From: Sphingomonas yunnanensis
GTDB taxonomy: Bacteria; Pseudomonadota; Alphaproteobacteria; Sphingomonadales; Sphingomonadaceae
Reading direction: 5' to 3'
Length of the DNA stretch: 64,000 nucleotides
Assembly: GCF_019898765.1 (NCBI RefSeq)
Contig: NZ_JAIOKB010000007.1
Span: 1-64,000, forward strand
Position numbers and translations under genes: made by a program. Every line of letters starts with the position of its first letter. Positions within the stretch are counted from its first letter, which is position 1. This document shows, in pieces, positions 25,843 to 34,566 of this stretch. Under the pieces are notes generated by a model. The model saw only the letters and a program-made list of their open reading frames with translations, was not told the origin of the DNA and searched no databases.

Positions 25843-26657
25843 CGTCCCTCTCCGAACTGTGTCCGCGCACCGCGCAACAGCGTCATGGCGTCGACGATCG
25901 TCGGCCCGCCGCAATTCATCAGCCGCGCCGGGAAGGGCACGGTGGCGAGCCGCGGCGCGAGCCGACGCAGCGCGGGATGGTGCTCGGCGCGCTCGCCCCC
26001 ACCCTCCGCCGCGGCGACCGAGAAGAGCACGCGCGGCGGCGCGGCGACGAGATGCTCAAGCGGCAGTACGTCCCAGCGCGCTAGCCCGTAGGCGGCGCTG
26101 GCGTTGCGGAAACCGGCGCGGGTCAGCAGGTCATCGGGCAGCGTCCCCGCGCCGGGCACCAGCCCGCCCGCGCCGAAGATCAGCGCGGGCAGCGGCGTGA
26201 CGTGCGCCGGCCGCGCCGCCGCCTCGATCCGCGCCGCGAGCGCCGCGCCGCGCCCCGGGTGGCCGACACGCGCGGCGAGGTCGCGCACCTGGGCGACGCT
26301 CTCCTCCACCGTCGCGGGCACCGCGAACTGCGCGAGCGGCACGCCCAGCCGCGCCAGCGCCGCGACGGTCGCGGGGGCGACATGGCCGCCCGCGACCACA
26401 AGATCGGGGCGCAGCGCCACCACCTCCTCCGCGGTCCCCGCGTTGGCGGGAAAGCGCCGCGCCAGCGCGAGCGGGATCGAGCTGGAGCGCGCGTCCTGCG
26501 AGTAAGCGCTGATCGAGGCGATCTGCGCGGGGTCGGCGACTCGCACCAGCACGGCGTCGAGGCAGGGATTGATCGAGACGATGCGCGGCGCGCGCGGCGT
26601 CGCGGCGGAGACCAGCGCGGGTGCCGCGAGCAGCAGCAGGAGAGCGCGCGCGCGCAT
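25839..26657 (-). CDS. btuF: Periplasmic cobalamin-binding protein
   Basis: 272 residues. Signal peptide (ALLLLLAAPALVSAA) followed by a class III (BtuF-type) binding domain: RIVSINPCLDAVLVRVADP, EEVVALRPDLVVAGG, and DALTLL-like C-terminal region. There is no lipobox, so it should be free in the periplasm. It passes corrinoids from BtuB to BtuCD. Start ATG 26657 is one base after the btuB stop. Co-operonic with btuC and btuD. Confidence 0.88.
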   Translation of the reverse strand: MRARALLLLLAAPALVSAATPRAPRIVSINPCLDAVLVRVADPAQIASISAYSQDARSSSIPLALARRFPANAGTAEEVVALRPDLVVAGGHVAPATVAALARLGVPLAQFAVPATVEESVAQVRDLAARVGHPGRGAALAARIEAAARPAHVTPLPALIFGAGGLVPGAGTLPDDLLTRAGFRNASAAYGLARWDVLPLEHLVAAPPRVLFSVAAAEGGGERAEHHPALRRLAPRLATVPFPARLMNCGGPTIVDAMTLLRGARTQFGEGR

Positions 26658-26658
26658 G

Positions 26659-28590
26659 TCAGTAGCGCAGCCGCACCCCGCCGTAGGCGGCGCGCTTGGG
26701 ATTGCCATAGTCCGCCGCCACCACGTAGCGCTGGTCGAAGGCATTCTCGAGCCGCGCGTACAGCTCGATGTTGTCGGTCAGCGGCAGCGCGGCGCGCAGG
26801 TCGGCGAGGACATAGCCGTCGAGCCGTACCTGGCCGACGTCGTAGCTGTCACCGACCGCGGTGAGCGTCACCCCGGTGGAGAGGCCGAACGGCCAGCGAT
26901 AGTCGGCGTTGACGGTGGTGCTGTCGCGCGGGCGGCGCAGCAGCGGCAGGCCGAAGCTCGCGCCGGGCGAGCGGTTCTCGCCGTCGAGATAGGTGTAGGC
27001 GGCGGCGACGGTCAGCGCCTCGACCGGGCGCAGCGTGAGCGCGAACTCCAGCCCCTGCGCGCGGGTGCGCGCCACATTGTCGTAGATGCCGAACGGCCGC
27101 GTGTCGCAGATCGGCCCGTCCACCGCGGGGCTGCATGCGCGCGTGTTGATCAGGTCGCGCGAGACGCGGCGGAACCATGTCGCGCTCGCTTCCAGCGCGC
27201 CGTCGAGCGCGCGCTGGGTCACGCCGGCGTCCCAACCCTCGGATCGCTCGGGGCGCAGGTTGGGGTTGCCGGTGCTGCCGTTGAGCTGGAACAGCGTCGG
27301 CGCCTTGAAGCCCTGCGACCAGCTGCCGCGTAGCGAAGTGGCGCCGCCGTTCGGCGTCCAGGCGAGGCTCGCCGCGCCCACGGTAGCGCCGCCGAAGCGA
27401 TCATGGTCGTCGTGGCGCACGCCGCCGGTCGCGGTCACGCCGGCGAGGGGGGTGAGCGCGAGCTGGCCGTAGAGGCTGAACAGCCGCGCGCGCCCACGAT
27501 CGGTGCTGCCATAGCCGCGCGTGTAAAGCCGCGAGATCTCCCGCTCGGCGCCGAAGGTCGCGCGCGCGACCCCGCCGAGATCCGCGACACCTTGATAGTC
27601 GAGGCGATGGTTCTGCCCCTGCGAGCGATACGTCTCGCGCGGGGTGAGGTCGCGGTCGTAGCTGGTGCGCGCGATGTCGGTGCGCGCATAGCCCAGCCGG
27701 TTGCGCAGCGCGCCGTCGAACAGCGCGACGTTGACGCCGCCATAGCCGACCCACTGCTCGGCGTCGCTATACTCGCGCGTGTCGCCGAACGTGTAATTCG
27801 GCGGTGGGAAGCCGTCGAACTCGGTGCGACCGCTGGCGTAGAAGCCGCGCAGGTCGACCGAGACGTTGCTCGCCAGCGTCGCGGTCACGCTGGCATTGCC
27901 GCCGTAGTGGCGGAAGCCGTCGCGCTCGCTACCGCGCGCGTAGGACGAGATGCCGTCGGTGGTGTAATAGCCGCCGCCCAGGCTCGCCGCGATCACGCCG
28001 GCACGGCCCGACACGTTGGCGAAGGCCTGGGCGGTGCCCATCGATCCGCCCTCGGCGCGCGCGTTGACGCTCAGCCGCTCGGTCGGCTGGCGCGTGATCA
28101 TGTTGACCACGCCGCCGATCGCCTGGCTGCCCCACAGCACCGAGGAGGCGCCGCGCAGCACCTCGACCCGCGCGATATTGCCGACCAGCAGCTCGCCGAA
28201 GTTGAAGCCACCGCCGGGCGCGGACGGGTCGTTGATCTTCACGCCGTCGATCAGCGCCGCGGTCTGGTCGCTCTCGGCGCCGCGGATGAACACCGAGGTG
28301 ACACCGCCGACGCCGCCGGTGCGCGCCACCGCGATGCCAGGAGTCTGGCGCAGCAGGTCGGCGAGCACCACCGTCTGGCGCCGCTCGATCGTCGCGGTGT
28401 CGAGCACCGTCACCGCCTCGGCCACGCTGCCCGCCGGCGTGGCGGAACGCGCGGCGGTGACGATCACGTCGTCGCCCGCGCGGGTCGCCTGCTCCAGCGC
28501 CTCGGTCGACTGCGCGCTTTGCGCGTGCGCCGCGGGCGCGAGCAGCAGCAGCGGCAGCGCGGTCGCGATGCGGCGATAGGATATGGTCAC
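26659..28590 (-). CDS. btuB: TonB-dependent vitamin B12 receptor
   Basis: 643 residues. Signal peptide (ALPLLLLAPAAHAQ), then DDVIVTAARS, a TonB-box-like stretch, a plug domain (about 60-170) with TPGIAVARTGGVGGVTSVFIRGAES and EVLRGASSVLWGSQAIGG, and a 22-strand barrel ending YGGVRLRY with a terminal aromatic. BtuB brings cobalamin across the outer membrane. GTG 28590 is preferred with GGGGGAC upstream and gives a standard signal peptide; another GTG at 28602 is possible. Its leader carries the cobalamin riboswitch, so expression should fall when B12 is abundant. Confidence 0.93.
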   Translation of the reverse strand: MTISYRRIATALPLLLLAPAAHAQSAQSTEALEQATRAGDDVIVTAARSATPAGSVAEAVTVLDTATIERRQTVVLADLLRQTPGIAVARTGGVGGVTSVFIRGAESDQTAALIDGVKINDPSAPGGGFNFGELLVGNIARVEVLRGASSVLWGSQAIGGVVNMITRQPTERLSVNARAEGGSMGTAQAFANVSGRAGVIAASLGGGYYTTDGISSYARGSERDGFRHYGGNASVTATLASNVSVDLRGFYASGRTEFDGFPPPNYTFGDTREYSDAEQWVGYGGVNVALFDGALRNRLGYARTDIARTSYDRDLTPRETYRSQGQNHRLDYQGVADLGGVARATFGAEREISRLYTRGYGSTDRGRARLFSLYGQLALTPLAGVTATGGVRHDDHDRFGGATVGAASLAWTPNGGATSLRGSWSQGFKAPTLFQLNGSTGNPNLRPERSEGWDAGVTQRALDGALEASATWFRRVSRDLINTRACSPAVDGPICDTRPFGIYDNVARTRAQGLEFALTLRPVEALTVAAAYTYLDGENRSPGASFGLPLLRRPRDSTTVNADYRWPFGLSTGVTLTAVGDSYDVGQVRLDGYVLADLRAALPLTDNIELYARLENAFDQRYVVAADYGNPKRAAYGGVRLRY

Positions 28591-28717
28591 GTCGTCCCCC
28601 ACACGGTCGCGGGCGGACGCGCGGCACCGTGCCGCGGCGCTGCCGCCCGATCGTCGTCACGCGAGGACAAGACCTCGATCGCCCGGCACACCCCGTCCGC
28701 GCGAAGGACAACGGCGA

Positions 28718-28885
28718 CGGGCAGGTCTCCTGGCTCCCGGGTCAGCGCCCCGGCTCCGGCCTTCCCGGACCATCGGTCCAGTGGCACGCGCGGGAGAGGG
28801 GCTCGCCGGTCACAGTTGCGGGGGCAGCGCCGGATCGCGTTCAAGCTACCGGCTTCCCTCTTACTTCCCCTCGCGGGGAACCTGT
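28718..28885 (-). ncRNA. Cobalamin (B12) riboswitch upstream of btuB
   Basis: Read on the minus strand, the leader contains the expected conserved pieces in order: ACAGGT at the 5' end, a GGTTCCCCGCGAGGGGAA hairpin, AGAGGGAAGCCGGT, CCGGCGCTGCCCCCGCAACT and GTGACCGG, the B12 box GCCACTG, and the closing AGCCAGGAGACCTGCC. The 5' and 3' ends pair as P1. It lies about 130 bases ahead of btuB and explains the control of the btuBFCD operon. Confidence 0.95.
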
Positions 28886-28898
28886 CGCGTCGGCGCCC

Positions 28899-29318
28899 CT
28901 AGGCCAGCGCGTCGCCGCGGGCAAGCGACTCGCGCAGCACGGCGAGCAGGGGGACGTCGACCGGCGGCATCGGCAGCGCGGCGAGCGCGTCGGGCTCGTC
29001 CCAGCGCAGCGCGGCGGCGGCGAGCGGGCGTGGCTCGCCCAGCCAGGCGCGCGCCACGTAGAGCAGCATGACCAGCGGGCACGCGTCGGGCGCCGCGTCT
29101 GCGGCGAAGGACAGCGGCATGAGCGCCGCGGGCTCCACCGTGACGGCGAGCTCCTCGGCGAGTTCGCGCACCAGCGCCTCGACGGGCGACTCGCCGGGCT
29201 CGACCTTGCCGCCCGGGAATTCCCACAGACCGCCGTGGCGTTTGCCGGCCGGCCGCTGCTGCATCAGGCAGCGCCCCGCCGGATCGAGTAGCGCCGCGGC
29301 GACGACCAGCATCGTCAT
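28899..29318 (-). CDS. mutT: MutT-type Nudix hydrolase (8-oxo-dGTP diphosphatase)
   Basis: 139 residues. The Nudix box GGKVEPGESPVEALVRELAEEL (residues about 36-57) is intact. MutT landmarks LMQQRPAGKRHGGLWEFPGG precede it. The enzyme removes oxidised dGTP. The start at 29318 has AAGGA eight bases upstream and is divergent from the first Flp pilin. The stop is 14 bases before the riboswitch start, so read-through into the btuB leader is possible. Confidence 0.9.
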   Translation of the reverse strand: MTMLVVAAALLDPAGRCLMQQRPAGKRHGGLWEFPGGKVEPGESPVEALVRELAEELAVTVEPAALMPLSFAADAAPDACPLVMLLYVARAWLGEPRPLAAAALRWDEPDALAALPMPPVDVPLLAVLRESLARGDALA

Positions 29319-29357
29319 CGAACCGATCCTTAACTAATTATGCACTAGGATCGCGCC

Positions 29358-29549
29358 ATGGCACGCCCTCGACACCGACGCCCGCTCTTCTCGCGCCTCG
29401 GCCGCGACGGTCGTGGCGCGACAGCGGTGGAATATGCCCTGATCCTGGCCGCGATCGCGCTGGCGATCTCCGCGGGCCTCGGCCGCGTGTCCACCGCGCT
29501 CAGCGACGTTCTCACCACGGTGTCGACCAACCTGCGCGTCGGCCGCTGA
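29358..29549 (+). CDS. Flp-family type IVb pilin, first copy
   Basis: 63 residues. A basic leader (MARPRHRRPLFSRLGRDGRG) is followed by the Flp signature ATAVEYALILAAIALAI with conserved Glu+5 and Tyr+6 after the expected prepilin-peptidase cut behind Gly20. The hydrophobic helix is about 21-44. The leader is longer and more basic than usual. AGGA lies before ATG 29358. No tad/cpa assembly genes are in the window. Confidence 0.85.
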   Translation: MARPRHRRPLFSRLGRDGRGATAVEYALILAAIALAISAGLGRVSTALSDVLTTVSTNLRVGR

Positions 29550-29595
29550 GACTTGACCTGAACTAATCTACGTAAATTTCTGCGATCATTGGAAC

Positions 29596-29607
29596 AGACT
29601 TAAGTCT
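29596..29607. promoter_or_regulatory. 12-base perfect palindrome upstream of the second pilin
   Basis: AGACTTAAGTCT at 29596-29607 is a perfect palindrome in an AT-rich gap (29550-29699) ahead of the second pilin gene. Its position about 95 bases before the start codon suits an operator, but the binding protein is unknown and chance cannot be excluded. Confidence 0.35.
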
Positions 29608-29699
29608 TTCTCAACCGTCCCGGAGCTACACCGGACATCGCTGGAGCCCCAGAGGCTCATCGGCCGGGTAACTGAAGCCAATTTGTCTCGGAGATCGAC

Positions 29700-29873
29700 A
29701 TGCAGAAGATTCGCGCTTTCGTTAAGAACAACAAGGCCGCCACCGCGATCGAGTACGGCCTGATCGCCGCGCTGGTCGCCGTCGCCGCCATCACGGCGAT
29801 GAAGGGCCTGGGCAACCAGCTGACCAACACCTTCACCAAGGTGCAGACCACGATGAGCACCAACGGCGCGTAA
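29700..29873 (+). CDS. Flp-family type IVb pilin, second copy
   Basis: 57 residues. Short basic leader (MQKIRAFVKNNKA), then ATAIEYGLIAALVAVAAI carrying Glu+5 and Tyr+6. The residue before the expected cleavage point is Ala, not Gly, which is unusual. It closely matches the abundant major Flp pilins of Caulobacter-like bacteria. GGAG lies seven bases before ATG 29700. A strong intrinsic terminator follows 25 bases after the stop, suggesting a highly expressed monocistronic transcript. Confidence 0.9.
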   Translation: MQKIRAFVKNNKAATAIEYGLIAALVAVAAITAMKGLGNQLTNTFTKVQTTMSTNGA

Positions 29874-29898
29874 TCCGCCGGTCAGCTCTTGTGTTAAG

Positions 29899-29929
29899 GG
29901 CGGCGGGACCTCGGTCCCGCCGCCTTTTT
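29899..29929 (+). terminator. Rho-independent terminator after the second pilin
   Basis: A 12-bp stem GGCGGCGGGACC/GGTCCCGCCGCC with a tiny loop is followed by TTTTT at 29925-29929. This is the clearest intrinsic terminator in the window. Confidence 0.92.
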
Positions 29930-30004
29930 CTTGCTCGGGGCAAAGCGGCGTGGTCGTGCTCTCGCGAGAGCCTTCGAGCCAGGCCGTGCGCTGCCAAGCA
30001 CTGA

Positions 30005-30101
30005 CGTCACGCTGAACTCGCTTCAGGATCTACCGTCCCGCGAGCGCCTCACGCATGATGTACGCGGCACCGTGGATCCTGAAACGAGTTCAGCATGACG
30101 G
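30005..30101. repeat. REP-like inverted repeat, family A copy 2
   Basis: Arms CGTCACGCTGAACTCGCTTC and AGGATCTACCG are mirrored by CACCGTGGATCCTGAAACGA and GTTCAGCATGACGG. Same design as 9850-9948, with a different loop. It lies between the pilin terminator and accA. Confidence 0.78.
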
Positions 30102-30128
30102 AAGAAGTTGATACGAAAGCGGGCAGCG

Positions 30129-31079
30129 TCAGCTCAGCCGGCCCATGCGGAGGAACTTGTCGCGCCGATCCTGGCGCAGCGCCTCCGGCGTGAGCGGCGT
30201 CAGCTCGCCGAGCGCGCGCTCAAGCGAGTCACCCAGCGCCCGTATCGCTCCCGCGGGATCGCGGTGCGCGCCGCCGAGCGGCTCGGGAACGATCGAATCG
30301 ATCACACCGAGTCCCTTGAGATCCTGCGCGGTCACCTTCATCGCCTCGGCGGCGTCGGGAGCGCGATCGGCGGTGCGCCACAGGATCGAGGCGCAGCCCT
30401 CGGGCGAGATCACCGAATAGACCGCGTGCTCGAACATCAGCACGCGATTGCCGCTGGCGAGCGCGATCGCGCCTCCCGAGCCGCCCTCGCCCACGATCGA
30501 CGCGACCAGCGGCACGCCGAGCGCGAGGCACGCCTCGGTCGAGCGCGCGATCGCCTCGGCCTGGCCGCGCTCCTCCGCCTGGATGCCGGGGAAGGCGCCG
30601 GACGTGTCGACCAAGGTCACGACCGGCAGCCCGAAGCGATCGGCCAGCTCCATCAGCCGGATCGCCTTGCGATAGCCCTCGGGCTTGCCCATGCCGAAAT
30701 TATGCTTGAGGCGGCTGGCGGTGTCGTCGCCCTTCTCATGGCCGAGCACCATGACCCGCTGGCCGCGGAAGGTGGCGAAGCCGCCGAGGATCGCCTGGTC
30801 GTCGCCGAACGCGCGATCCCCCGCGAGCGGCACGAACTCGTCGAACAGGCCGGCGACATAGTGGCGGAAGTGCGGGCGCTCGGGATGGCGCGCCACCTGC
30901 GTCTTCTGCCACGGCGTCAGCTTGGCGAACGTGTCCTTGAGCTGTTTGTCGGACTTCGCCTGGAGCTTGGCGATCTCCGCGGAGATGTCGATCGCGCCCT
31001 CGGCGCCGGTGTCGCGCAGCTCGTCGATGCGCGCCTGCAGCTCGGCGATGGGCTTCTCGAAGTCGAGGAAACTAGGCAT
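30129..31079 (-). CDS. accA: Acetyl-CoA carboxylase carboxyltransferase alpha subunit
   Basis: 316 residues, the usual AccA length. Visible are the N-terminal [18 protein letters not shown] helix, [62 protein letters not shown], the oxyanion-site [13 protein letters not shown], and [14 protein letters not shown]. With AccD it forms the carboxyltransferase making malonyl-CoA for fatty acids. It follows xerD by nine bases and is likely co-transcribed. Confidence 0.97.
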   Translation of the reverse strand: MPSFLDFEKPIAELQARIDELRDTGAEGAIDISAEIAKLQAKSDKQLKDTFAKLTPWQKTQVARHPERPHFRHYVAGLFDEFVPLAGDRAFGDDQAILGGFATFRGQRVMVLGHEKGDDTASRLKHNFGMGKPEGYRKAIRLMELADRFGLPVVTLVDTSGAFPGIQAEERGQAEAIARSTEACLALGVPLVASIVGEGGSGGAIALASGNRVLMFEHAVYSVISPEGCASILWRTADRAPDAAEAMKVTAQDLKGLGVIDSIVPEPLGGAHRDPAGAIRALGDSLERALGELTPLTPEALRQDRRDKFLRMGRLS

Positions 31080-31088
31080 CGGCCGCAG

Positions 31089-32024
31089 CTAGTCGCGGTG
31101 ACGCAACGCGTCAACGAGCGGGTGCCGCTCGTTGACCAGCGCGACCAGTCGGCTGCTGTCGACATGCGTGTAGATCTCGGTGGTGGCGATGTCGGCATGG
31201 CCCAGCATCGTCTGCAGCGCGCGCAGGTCGGCGCCGCCCTCCAGCAGGTGAGTCGCGAAGGCGTGGCGCAGCACATGGGGGCTGATCCGATCGGGCGGGA
31301 TCCCCGCCTCGGCGGCGAGCGCGCGCACCAGCTGGAACAATCGCACGCGCGACAGGTGAGTCGCGCCGGAGGGAAAGAGGAAGGCGCGATCGGTCGCGAC
31401 ATGCGCGCGCCACGCCGCCACCGCGGCGCGCGCACGATCTGAGAGGGGCACCAGCCGCTCCTTGCCGCCCTTGCCGCGCAGGATCAGGAACGGCCGGTCG
31501 GGGTGGATCGCGTTGCGCGGGAGCGACACCAGCTCGCTCGCTCTCAGCCCCGACCCATAGAGCAGCTCGATCAGCGCGGCGAGCCGCAGGTCGGTCGGGA
31601 TCACGGGATCGCGCGCGAGTCGCTCGGCGATCGCGGCGAACAGCCGGTCGACGTCGGCGTGGCTCAGCGTGCGCGGCAGCGCGCGGCGCGCGGGGGGGCG
31701 CGGCAGCGCGGCCGAGGGATCGTCGGCACGCGCGCCCTCCTCCGCGAGGAAGGCGAAGAAGCGCCGCAGCGCCGAGGCCTTGCGCGCGACGCTGGCGCTG
31801 GCGAGCGCGGTCCAGCCGTCCGCGAGCCGGCCCAGCGCGACGGCGTCGGCGCGCGCCAGCCCGCCGTCGAGCGCCTGGGACGCGAGCGCGAGGTCGCGGC
31901 GATAGGCGGCGAGCGTGTTCGCGGCCGCCCCGGCCTGTGCCGCCAGCATCTCGAGGAAGCGCTCGATCGCCTGCCGGTCCTCCGCCGAGGCGCCCGCCCC
32001 AGTCGTGAGCCCGCGCCCGGCCAT
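31089..32024 (-). CDS. xerD: Site-specific tyrosine recombinase XerD
   Basis: 311 residues. N-terminal SAM-like core-binding domain (about 15-110) and a catalytic domain with Arg in LLYGSGLRASEL, His-x-x-Arg in HVLRHAFATHLLEGG, His in LGHADIATT and Tyr in IYTHV. XerD with XerC resolves chromosome dimers at dif. The start codon shares one base with the stop of the upstream 591-residue protein (TGATG). Conserved neighbour accA downstream. An XerC assignment is less likely given this neighbourhood. Confidence 0.92.
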   Translation of the reverse strand: MAGRGLTTGAGASAEDRQAIERFLEMLAAQAGAAANTLAAYRRDLALASQALDGGLARADAVALGRLADGWTALASASVARKASALRRFFAFLAEEGARADDPSAALPRPPARRALPRTLSHADVDRLFAAIAERLARDPVIPTDLRLAALIELLYGSGLRASELVSLPRNAIHPDRPFLILRGKGGKERLVPLSDRARAAVAAWRAHVATDRAFLFPSGATHLSRVRLFQLVRALAAEAGIPPDRISPHVLRHAFATHLLEGGADLRALQTMLGHADIATTEIYTHVDSSRLVALVNERHPLVDALRHRD

Positions 32025-33799
32025 CAGAGCCGCGCGAGCGCCTCGGCCGCGATCATCCGCGCCTCGCCGTCGAGGCCGACCGCGCGCAACGCGGCGACGA
32101 CGCGGTAGAGCGACGCCGCGGGCACCGTCTCCCAGCCGCGCGCCTGGAGACCGACGGCGGCAAGCAGCAGCACCGTTCCCTGCTGGCGCGCGGTCACCGC
32201 CTGGTCGAGCGCGCGCGTCCAGCTGTCGACGCGCGTGACCGGTACGCCGAAGCGCTCGCCCTCGTCCGCGAGGTCGGCGGCGGGCACCTCGCCCAGGCCG
32301 GCGAGCCCGGCGAAGAACAGCTGCTTCTTGCGCTCGGCATTGGCGCCGCTGGGGGCATAGTCGCGCGGGTTGGCGCCGCGCGCGCCGCCGTCGGGGTCGG
32401 CGAGCAGCAGCATCGCCCAGGCGTCGCTGCCGGCGCGGACGTGGCCGCGCCAGCGCTGCGCGGTGCGGTCCAGCCCCGCGCTCAGCATCGAGGCGACGAG
32501 CCGGTCGGCCTGCGCCACCTCGCCCGCGGGCAGCAGCCGCGCCGCGGCGCGCGCGGTGAGGATCAGGCGGCCGTAGCGTGCCGCCGGCGTCTCGGCCGCG
32601 TCCCACAGCCGCGCCATCGCCGCCAGCCGCGTGTCGAGGCTGTCGCCGACATAGGCGTCGCGCAGGTCATTGGCGATTCGCGCCAGCGGCGCAGGCACGT
32701 CGTCGCCATCGGCCAGCGCCGAGTAGAGATCGACCAGCGCCGCGCTCGACAGCGCACCCATCGCCGCGGCGCGGTCGGCGACCGCGGCGCGTTCGGCGAG
32801 CGGGATCGCCGGCGCGAGCGCGCGCCACGCGGTCACCTGCGGGCCGACCGTGCCGTACAGCTCGCCGGGCACCGCAACGCCAGTGGCGGTCGCGAGGCCG
32901 AAGCGCCACGCGGTGAGCTGAGTCACCGGCGCCCACTCGATCGTGATCGCCTGCCGGCTGTCGAGCCCGGCGCCCATCACCTTCTGCGCGAGCTGCAGGT
33001 CGATCCCGCTGGCGACACGACGGCGGCGCATGTCGGCGAGCAGGGGCTGCGTCTTACCGGTGCCGGTGAGGCCGGCGCACATCGCGCGCGCCACGATCCA
33101 GCCGGGCTCGCTGTCGCCCGCTCCCGGCGCCAGCGCGCACAGCGCGGCGGGGTCGGCGGTGGCGAGCGCCGCCTGCATCCACACCTGGCGCAGCTTGGGG
33201 GTGACGCGGTCGAGATCGACCGATTGCGCCACGGCGCGCGCGGTGATCGACTCGCCCATGCGCAGCAGCAGCCAGGCGCGCTCGGCGGCGAAATCGGCGC
33301 CGTTCACATGCGCGGGCGTGACCAGTTCGGCGGCGAGCAGCCGGCGCAGCGCGATCTGGAGCCAGCGCGACGGCAGCGGCGCGGACAGCCGCCGCATCAG
33401 CCGCTCGACGTAGCGGCCGTCGGCGCCGGCGAAGGCGTCGGCGGCGAAGCTGTCGCTGGGGCCGAGCTGTGCGAGCGAGCGCCGCGCGAAGGCGGGCATC
33501 TCATAGCGCGGCGCGGCCGGCGTCGGGGTCGCACCCGGCGTCGGCATCGCCAGCGGCGGGAGCGGCGGCAGCGGGCCGGCCGGCGTCGTCGCGGTGACGC
33601 GCGGCGCGGTCGGGGGCGCCGCGCCTGATCCAGCCACAGCAGGCGCCGCCGCGGCGGGCGCCGGGGACGGCGTCGGCGCGTTGTCGCTGAAGCCGGGCGG
33701 CAGCAGCGATTCGGGGCTCTGCTGCGCGGCCGCGGCGGCACCGATCGCGAGCGCGGCGGCGCCCGCGACGAGCGCGCGCCTAGTTCGCGAGGTTGCCAA
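32024..33799 (-). CDS. Uncharacterised secreted protein (591 residues)
   Basis: 591 residues. Hydrophobic signal (ALVAGAAALAIGAAAAAQ, about 9-26), then a low-complexity Pro/Ala/Thr linker (about 40-95), then a mostly helical body rich in Ala and Leu resembling repeat-type helical scaffolds, without a motif I recognise. TTG 33799 is used with AAGG nine bases upstream, overlapping the small membrane protein by 20 bases; no ATG lies near. It is coupled to xerD by a one-base overlap. The pairing with xerD-accA looks conserved in sphingomonads from memory. Function unknown. Confidence 0.75.
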   Translation of the reverse strand: MATSRTRRALVAGAAALAIGAAAAAQQSPESLLPPGFSDNAPTPSPAPAAAAPAVAGSGAAPPTAPRVTATTPAGPLPPLPPLAMPTPGATPTPAAPRYEMPAFARRSLAQLGPSDSFAADAFAGADGRYVERLMRRLSAPLPSRWLQIALRRLLAAELVTPAHVNGADFAAERAWLLLRMGESITARAVAQSVDLDRVTPKLRQVWMQAALATADPAALCALAPGAGDSEPGWIVARAMCAGLTGTGKTQPLLADMRRRRVASGIDLQLAQKVMGAGLDSRQAITIEWAPVTQLTAWRFGLATATGVAVPGELYGTVGPQVTAWRALAPAIPLAERAAVADRAAAMGALSSAALVDLYSALADGDDVPAPLARIANDLRDAYVGDSLDTRLAAMARLWDAAETPAARYGRLILTARAAARLLPAGEVAQADRLVASMLSAGLDRTAQRWRGHVRAGSDAWAMLLLADPDGGARGANPRDYAPSGANAERKKQLFFAGLAGLGEVPAADLADEGERFGVPVTRVDSWTRALDQAVTARQQGTVLLLAAVGLQARGWETVPAASLYRVVAALRAVGLDGEARMIAAEALARL

Positions 33800-33917
33800 G
33801 CTCGACCGCCTTCTCGACCCGGGTCGTCGGCTGCTCGGTCGCGCGCCCGGCGAGGAAGAACAAGGCGCCGAGCACGATCACCAGCAACACCACCACCGAG
33901 ACGATCAACCGAGACAT
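33780..33917 (-). CDS. Small single-span membrane protein (45 residues)
   Basis: 45 residues: a strong N-terminal span (LIVSVVVLLVIVLGALFFLA, about 4-23) and a short tail RATEQPTTRVEKAVELGNLAN. ATG 33917 has GGGG upstream. It overlaps the downstream 591-residue gene by 20 bases, which suggests coupling. It is divergent from aroK. No family recognised. Confidence 0.7.
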   Translation of the reverse strand: MSRLIVSVVVLLVIVLGALFFLAGRATEQPTTRVEKAVELGNLAN

Positions 33918-34014
33918 GGATACCCCATCGCGCACGCGCCCTACCGCCCCGGGAGAAGCGCGCGGCGCGCACGCTGTTGCCGGGGCATGAAGGCGCTGTA
34001 TAGCCCTGCCGACG

Positions 34015-34566
34015 ATGTTGCAAAGCCCGCCTGCCCCGCGCGAACGAGGAGCCGCCTGGATCGGCCAGCCGATCGTGCTGGTCGGGCTGATGGGCGCGGG
34101 CAAATCCACCGTCGGTCGTCGGCTGGCGACGCGGCTCGGCCTACCCTTCGTCGACGCCGACACCGAGATCGAGTCCGCCGCAGGTATGTCGATCAGCGAC
34201 ATCTTCGCGCAGTTCGGCGAGGCCTATTTCCGTGACGGTGAGCGCCGCGTGATCCAGCGCCTGATCGACGGCCGTCCGAAGGTGATCGCGACGGGTGGCG
34301 GCGCCTTCGTCAACGAGGAGACGCGCGCGCTGATCCTCGCCGAGGCACTGGCGATCTGGCTCGACGCGCCGGTGGAGGTGCTGGCCGAGCGCGTGCGCCG
34401 TCGCGACACCCGCCCGCTGCTGCGCGGGCGCGACCCGGCGGCGGTGCTGCGCGACCTCGCCGCCGTCCGCAACCCGCTCTACGCGCTGGCGCATCTCCGC
34501 ATCGCCAGCGCCAACGCCCCGCATGAGACGACCGTGCGCGCGATCCTGGAGGCCCTGGGCAGATGA
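34015..34566 (+). CDS. aroK: Shikimate kinase
   Basis: 183 residues. Walker A (LVGLMGAGKSTVGRRLA), shikimate site Asp in VDADTEIE, Arg in FRDGERRV, GGG in IATGGGAF, and Arg in RDTRPLLRG. It phosphorylates shikimate in aromatic amino-acid synthesis. The stop overlaps the aroB start (ATGA). The N-terminus has about 18 residues before the beta strand, giving uncertainty in the precise start. Confidence 0.95.
   Translation: MLQSPPAPRERGAAWIGQPIVLVGLMGAGKSTVGRRLATRLGLPFVDADTEIESAAGMSISDIFAQFGEAYFRDGERRVIQRLIDGRPKVIATGGGAFVNEETRALILAEALAIWLDAPVEVLAERVRRRDTRPLLRGRDPAAVLRDLAAVRNPLYALAHLRIASANAPHETTVRAILEALGR

Noticed and set aside
24110..25870. Fusion of btuC-region frame with btuD
   Set aside because: The continuous frame is out of phase with btuC; BtuD begins at ATG 24883 overlapping the btuC stop.
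31089..32024. Tyrosine recombinase as a mobile-element integrase
   Set aside because: Length, motifs and xerD-accA linkage indicate the housekeeping recombinase; no attachment site or cargo is seen.
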